This document shows, one piece after another, positions 57,936 through 64,000 of a DNA stretch of 64,000 bases. The stretch covers positions 23,340,500-23,404,499 of the forward strand of contig OY829661.1 of the NCBI GenBank assembly GCA_963691815.1, given 5' to 3'. The notes under the pieces were generated by a model. The model ran no database searches, was not told where the DNA came from, and saw nothing but the letters and a program-made list of their open reading frames with translations. The stretch is from Echiichthys vipera. Lineage: Eukaryota; Chordata; Actinopteri; Perciformes; Trachinidae. The position numbers and the translations under genes are program-made. Each line of letters starts with the position of its first letter. Within the stretch, counting starts at the first letter, position 1.

Positions 57936-59861
57936 TATTTTGTTTGATGTTCACAAAAATATGCATCACTCCCAGGCTGCACTCCCCCTATCTCTGCAAG
58001 CCAGACCGGGACACACATACACTTCTGTGCACAGACAAAATGCAGGTGACTATCATCTAGTCTGTGCAGCTTGAAGGGGGCCCCAGGGCTCTCACTTGCA
58101 TTTTCATGGTCCCATTAAACAACTGTGAGAACGCCTGTAGGTGGGTGGAATCAAGACAGGGAGATGGCTCTATTTGTGGGTAGGTGGTGATGGAGGAGGG
58201 AGAGAGGGGGAATGACTTTTGAGGGAATGTGAAATGATCGAGAATAACAGCGAGAGAGCTGTCACGATTCTCCAAATCTGAAATTCTGATCCTGTCCTTG
58301 TTCAACTACGGAGTCATGATTCCTCAAAATCAACGGCTCATTGGTGTTATGCCCTTACAGCTGTCATTCACGTTTTCAAATTCCTCTTCCTCCTGTAGGA
58401 TATGTGGTATCAAGTGTGATGTAACTGCCATATTTGTTTTGGTTTGTACCACACTAAGGGGATATGGTTCAATTTTTATTATTTAAGATGGGGGTATTGC
58501 AGATGCTGTTTTTGGTTTTGATAGCTGAATTTGAGAGTTCATTTTGGAATTAGAATCGAAATCATGACTCCCCGAACAGCAAGTGAGGTGCAACGAGCAG
58601 GCAACGGCAGATGATAATTTGATTTTGGATATAAAGTTGTCATACAGGATAGTTATTTAAAGGTAGAGGCTTGAAGAGAACATAAACCGGAGAGCACACA
58701 GAGGGTAGAAAGTGGATTGGTGAAGGAGAATGTCAAATTACATGATCATGGTCAAGAAGAGAAGGCGGTGGATAAGGAAATTGAGAAAATGACATACAGG
58801 GAATGGATTGGAAGACAGAACAGTTCGCCGTGGTAGTTCAAAGATGCATCGCATTTTGACAACAGCTGTTGTTTGTGGGCCTTCTGAACCTTTGGTTGAC
58901 CTAACAAATAAAGCCTTGCATGCCCTAATTCTAACCCTAACCCCTCAACGACTGTTAGACAGACTCCTCTAAACTGGAAGTGTTAACAATCTGAAAAGCA
59001 GCCACCACATGCAAACGGCTCTTTGATTATTTACTTCAGTTTGGAATTTGCATTTTAATTCAAGTTTCATTGGGCATGTGTGTCTGTTTACTGTTTTTCC
59101 GATGGTTAGGGGGTTAGAGTCAGAGACACAGGAGCGAGTTATGGCAAGGGAAATTTTCCATGAATTTGTAGAGATGCATTACACGCAGATGGTGACAACA
59201 TGTGGAAGCGTGCACTGCAATTTCACACAGCAATTAGTTCACAACTAAATGATGTGTGTTTGTGCATGCGAGCTCTCCTCTGAGCGCTCGTAGCAGCCAG
59301 CTGGGTACAAGTGGGGAGATTTCAGTTAAGGAATTAAGGAAACTCGAGGGGTAAATCCAGTGAAGTTGAACACAGAAATAATTTGACAGAAATTCACACT
59401 GCTGACTTAGTTCAGTCAATATTTTATGATTACCCTATCAGGCCTATTTACTCATGATTGGTTTTCAGATTTAAAAGGATTAAGTACACTTGTTGTCATG
59501 GCAGCAGTCATTTCGATGCCACAATATTTGTTTATCATAATGAGGAAGTGTGACACGTGTTTGAAATGTTCTGTTTTTATTCAATGTTGTACCATGATAA
59601 TGGGTTGAGCCGGTTTCCGTATGCCCACACTTCCCCCCGCATTAATTCCCTGAAATCATTTAGAGTCATTTTTAGTGTTGGAAAAACTCCATTATCCAGT
59701 CTTAGAGTGTTGTCCAGACAGACATCTGTGATCTATTGTTAAAGACTCATGATCCCGTTCATTTTCATGCATGAAACAGCCTCCAGGATGGGGCAGGACC
59801 AGCTCAGTCACCCTGCTATGAATGCAGAAACTGTTACATTGTACATGTGGATATGGTCTTT

Positions 59862-59985
59862 TTGACTTACAGTCACAGTTTTAGACTTGAGATTTGGACT
59901 TTAGTCAGACTTAAGTCTCAAAAATGACTTGACACTTGACTTTTTGACTGCTGTGAGAACTAAACTGTAAGATCTGACACTTGAA
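59862..59985. repeat. degenerate ACTTGA/ACTT repeat
   Basis: Contains GACTTGAGATTTGGACTTTA, AGACTTAAGTCTC and TGACTTGACACTTGACTTTT, repeated variants of a GACTTGA-like unit common in fish DNA. Confidence 0.65.
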
Positions 59986-60250
59986 AATAGCATAATTTCA
60001 GCCTTAAGGGTTGACTGGTAGAAAAATATAAAAAAAAATAGATGCAACCACAATAGGTAGGACTTGCATGACTATACATCCGACCTATCTGGTTGTTAGA
60101 GCTCTGCATTGGAATAACTTAACATAGCTCTGAAGACACATTTATAAATGTTCTGTCATTTTAAAGGTCAAAAGATTCAGGGAAAATTTGGGCAGAATTT
60201 AATATAGTAAGAATATGTTAAGCATGTTTTCTTTAGTGCATGATCACCTG

Positions 60251-60414
60251 AAAATAAGCACCGTCAATTAAAGTCATCAGCACTCGAATGTAAGTATACA
60301 ATGCTTTTAATTTGCACAGAAGCAGAGAAAATGGACACATTCCAGCTCCATTTTCTGTGCTGCTGTGCAAATTAAGTGTTGTACACTTAAATGTGAGTGC
60401 TGACGGCTTATTTT
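60251..60414. repeat. long imperfect inverted repeat (foldback)
   Basis: The inner arms at 60309-60335 and 60347-60373 pair at 25 of 27 positions around an 11-base loop. Pairing continues outward with small gaps: TAAGTATACA pairs with TGTACACTTA, CAGCACTC (60278-60285) with GAGTGCTG (60395-60402), and AAAATAAGC (60251-60259) with GCTTATTTT (60406-60414). Coding capacity is absent. It may be a palindromic MITE or a hairpin RNA source. Confidence 0.85.
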
Positions 60415-62567
60415 TCCCACCATAGTAATTCCTACAAGCTTGGCACACAGAAGAAGTTTCCATTAGTTGCATTCTATAAGCCCACCTCAGACGGACTTTA
60501 CACTTAACTTGGACCACCTGATCAGTCACCTCTTAAATCTTATGTCATTCTCTGTACAGATTATATTTATCTCAAAGCTAATGCAGATGTCTTCTGTATA
60601 ACTCTAAATTCCTCACCTCTAGAACCAAGATAGGCTCAACATGTCTCCGTGACAGAGAGACTAAGTAATTTGGAAATCAAATCATCACCTCCACCGAGAA
60701 ATGGATCTTTGCTTGGAGGATCCAAGTGGTTCCACTTTTCAATTATAGACGTTTGATTTAACGACGGAGGACGTCTGCTCTGTGTCAAAGCAGATTGTGT
60801 TTGTCTGCTGTTTGTTGTCGAGGAGCGTGTTTATGTTAAGCTGAGAATTATGGGGGTTGGGATGCGAGCCAGTGCTTTGCCCAGCAGGAAGTGCTATTCT
60901 GCCATTCGTTCTTTAATTACACTGTGCGCTAATTCAGTCAACCAGCCTGTTAAAACAGCAGACAGCTAATTTAACACAGCTCAGCTTGACAAGCTAATAG
61001 AAAGGATAGCACTGACAGACACACAACACTCCAAGGGTGTGCACTTGTGTTGGCTAATTGGAGATGTGTTATATGCAAATGCTATATTACTTTTGGCACG
61101 GAATTTGGTTCATCCAATTTTACTTTTTTCCTTTGGTTAATTGCATATTGCTGTTTCTGTACTGTAATGTCATATATCCCATAGCATTCTGATTTTACAG
61201 ATTCGTTTTGAGGTCTGAGATTTGAGGATTAAGAATCATAGCATTGCCCCGCCTCCTCTCACTCAGTCACAACGCTGACAATTCGTGACTCGTATCATTC
61301 GCTCCAGTGGAATAAAATCATTTGCATTCAATTTGGTTCCACAACTGATTTTGGTTGACAAAGAAAACAACAGGAGTGCTGTTTGGAAATACTTTGGATT
61401 TGAGGCAAATGAAAAGGAAAGGCCAAGGGTAAAAACAAGCCCATATATAATCCCCAGTGGTATCGAAAATGTTATTGAATATGCACTAGTCCAGAGATGT
61501 CACTGATAAAATCTGGAGATCAGTGGGAAGTTGCCAATAATGTGGTTAACACTTCTATTATATTATATACTACAGTGTAGTGTGTGAGTGTGTGTGTGAG
61601 AGAGAGCAGTGGAGGAGGATTTGCTTCATAATTTCATCCTTATTAGAGTCACACAGCCACACACATTTAACACTTAATTTCATTAGTTTTCGACGTTGCA
61701 GTCGAAGATCTCATTTAAATAATCTAACACAGTCAGTGACCCAGTGTGTTTCCAAAAGATTATCAGATATATCTGACCTAGTTATGCACATTCTGTTTTG
61801 GGCTTGTTTTTTTCAATATACCTTTCAGATTATATCCCAAATAAAATGTGGACACTTGTGTAAAACTCAACTATGACATGTTAGTGTTGTGTCCTTACAT
61901 CAAAGTTGCAGTTTATGGACAGAACACGTTTTCCAAACAGCTTTCCATTCTTCATTCGGGGTTATATCAGTTCGCTAAATGACTAACCTGTTGATGATTT
62001 GCTCCGTACCTGAACTGTACAGATAACGTTGGTGGCTCTCTGAAATCTGTGGAGACATGCACGCTCAACATTACTCGCATTCCTCACATGTCCAGATTTG
62101 CTGCTTCCGCACACATGCACAGCCTTTGACTCCAGACCTCTTTCATAGCTCTTTCATATACTGATCTGAGAAAGAATTCGATAGAGGCACGCACGAGATA
62201 AAAAGATAGCCGATAAGCTCAACAAACGGAAAAATGAGAAAATCAGGAATGAAAAGCAACAGCCTTTTACTCCTTGAATGGACTAATTGATGCATTCACG
62301 GGTAATATAATATAGTCCGGTGTAAACATGATGCGACCCCAAAAATATTTTTACATGATCACATATAACATTTTCCTTTGATTGTGACGTGAATAAGCAT
62401 ATGTTGAATGCTTTAAACATCCCAGGGTATGGTCTGGGTTTGTCATGGTTAAATATGTTTCACCCATATTAAACCCCTTTACTTTGAGCCGTCCACCTGG
62501 CATCACAAACTTCACACGCTTACTCAACTCTGTCAGTGTCAAAGCTCTACCTTTGGTTTTGTTTTGT
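60415..62567 (+). other. dab2ip intron
   Basis: No exon recognised. AT-rich DNA with TTAATTACA- and GCTAATT-type motifs at 60910-60990. Confidence 0.45.
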
Positions 62568-62705
62568 GAAGGCTAAGCTAATCTTCTTCTAGCCCCATAG
62601 CTAATAGACAGAAATAGGAGTGGTATTGATGTTCTTGTGAAACTCTCTGCAAAAAGAGTGAATGATTGTATTTCCAAAAATGTCAAGCTACCTTTTTAAA
62701 AACGT
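62568..62705 (+). repeat. dispersed fish repeat, copy 3
   Basis: Contains AGGCTAAGCTAATCTTCTTC, AGACAGAAATAGGAGTGG and TATTTCCAAAAATGTCAAGC in the same order as copies 1 and 2. It ends about 60 bases before the shared dab2ip exon. Confidence 0.75.
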
Positions 62706-62763
62706 GAATCTGGTCTTTTATATTGTGAAGAATACATGTTTAAAGATCTTGCTGTGTTTACAG

Positions 62764-62876
62764 AGTCTCCGCCGGAGAGGACAGGGCGCAGACGCAGCAT
62801 GCCAGGCAGCTCCTCAGACAAGAACACACCCACTATGGAAGCTCCATCCACTGCTGCCACACCTTTCAGAGTCACC
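62764..62876 (+). CDS. dab2ip: dab2ip shared exon
   Basis: The exon follows TGTGTTTACAG at 62763 and ends at the donor ACC|GTGAGT at 62877. It enters in phase 1: AG plus a carried G gives Glu. It leaves in phase 0. It encodes SPPERTGRRRSMPGSSS, DKNTPTMEAPSTAATPFRVT in two consecutive parts. Mammalian DAB2IP, recalled as SPQERPGSRRSLPG and EPSAATPFRVT, matches, and in the family the next exon begins GFLSRRLKGSIKRTKSQ. All identified 5' exons (7237, 13123, 47370) end in the phase this exon requires. An in-frame ATG at 62797 could serve a transcript with an untranslated first exon. The next exon is outside the window. The segment lies in the low-complexity insertion of the split PH domain. Confidence 0.93.
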
Positions 62877-64000
62877 GTGAGTACTGTGAGTTTGTTTCAA
62901 GGCATCGTCTCTGTCTTCTCCATTTTTTTTACCTTCTGACTTCGTCTCCGGCTCTGGGCTGTAGCTCAATGCACAGAAGGCTGGTCTGGTGTCCAGATGG
63001 ACCCATGCCAATCTGAAACCCATTTACTTCAAATGTTGTAATGGGGCCTTTGATGTTTGACGTTTACACATCACACATCTACACATCCTGGGTTTATGTT
63101 CAGGGCACCAACCTTTTTTTCTACATCCTGTGTGATGTTTCATTGCATCTCACACTGAATCGATTTAACATGCTTCATGTGATCCAACATGCACGCTCCC
63201 ACACCTGTGCACGCACAACAGTCACTCAACTCACTCATAAGCAAACTGTCTCTCTTGCTCTACGTCAAACACACACGCACATGCGCACAGACACACATAC
63301 ACACAGAGCTGTCCTTTGTCTGTCATCTTGCTCTAATTCAAATCTGGTATGTGTTCTGCCATGTTTAATTCAAAAGATAAACAGCCAGTTAATGAAGCAA
63401 AAAATTCCGCTATGAGTCATCAATTTCAGTCTAATTAGCAATTAGCAGTGCATATTTCCATTAATAAATAATGAGTAGGGGGATGACGACCTGGAGGTGA
63501 ACTGTAAACAGTAGATGTTAGGCCAGCAGGGGCCAAGAGCACTCAGTCTCTCGAACTTCAAGTTTCAGCTGGCGTAGCAGGTAGCCTACATTAATGGGCC
63601 AAGTTAATGGCTAAAATACATTATATTCTTTCTGAAAATGGAAAACACTCACAGTCATTTCTTTCATTTTTCTCCATCAGCCTTTTTCAGCTCTTGACAT
63701 TTCACAAAAAGTAGAGTTCAGGCTCCACATAAAACAAATAACGATGCCTCTAAGGCATAGTAATGGCCCACAGTAAATTAAAAAAAAACAAATAAGCTAC
63801 ACCAACAGCCTGTGTTGGACCACCTGCAGAGCGAGAAAAAAGTGTCTTATGAAACTGTTTAAACCTTATTTTTGGAGTTGCACATATAAAACCACCACAG
63901 CTTGGTGAACTAGAGATTGCCTAACTCTCATCTGTTCACATAAAAATAAAGTTTCCAGGGGCTATGGATTGCGTGTGTGCATGCACAGTAAATGTTGCAT
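62877..64000 (+). other. dab2ip intron, continues beyond the window
   Basis: No further exon was seen up to the right edge. It contains short ACAC-rich stretches near 63265-63305. Confidence 0.5.

Noticed and set aside
58916..58945. Telomere-like CTAACCCTAACCCC
   Set aside because: Only about two units, too short to be an interstitial telomeric repeat.

Overview
The window looks like teleost fish DNA. It is AT-rich and very dense in (CA)n, (GT)n and (CT)n microsatellites. It carries tRNA-derived SINEs and truncated LINE 3' ends of the kinds common in ray-finned fish, plus decayed hAT-type and THAP-type sequences. No bacterial-style genes, operons or CRISPR arrays are present, and most open frames are chance or microsatellite artefacts.

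One gene is recognised with confidence: the 5' part of a dab2ip orthologue (DAB2-interacting protein/AIP1, a SynGAP-family Ras GTPase-activating protein) on the + strand. Five coding exons can be placed. Two upstream exons (3696-3820 and 7111-7237) encode the start of the split PH domain and align without gaps over the first exon with SynGAP and RASAL2 as I recall them. Two alternative first exons follow: one at 13084-13123 encoding a short acidic N-terminus of 13 residues, and one at 47247-47370 encoding a 41-residue basic Arg/Ser-rich N-terminus. The common exon is 62764-62876. The exon at 7237 and both alternative first exons end in phase 1, and each can join the phase-1 acceptor at 62764 to give Glu as the split codon. 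So at least three N-termini (PH-containing, acidic, basic RS-rich) feed one shared body. The C2, Ras-GAP and C-terminal exons lie to the right of the window, and the first exon of the PH form probably lies to the left.

Layout. 1-470: unrecognised possible first exon with a good donor. 1246-5560: LINE 3' ends and a decayed hAT BED-finger. 3696-7400: PH exons, the second one between a (CT)n tract and (AC)58. 7611-9496: a MITE-like element and a SINE with an 11-bp target duplication. 12030-12175: a Penelope-like repeat fragment with hammerhead-like boxes. 12831-13123: alternative first exon with two upstream ORFs. 20310-20850: a LINE interrupted by another retroelement tail. 22372-23935: SINE and dispersed repeats. 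24620-25290: promoter-like region with an NF-Y site and an untranslated-exon candidate. 29850-30360: THAP-domain remnant. 33803-34217: CA/CT tracts. 36315-36377 and 60251-60414: inverted repeats. 39205-39560: another LINE 3' end. 46798-47370: second alternative promoter and exon. 49552-49777: SINE with a 9-bp target duplication. 52652-52926: a 275-bp Z-DNA-prone tract. The rest is intron in which I see no gene.

All family assignments come from recalled motifs and alignments; no database search was run.
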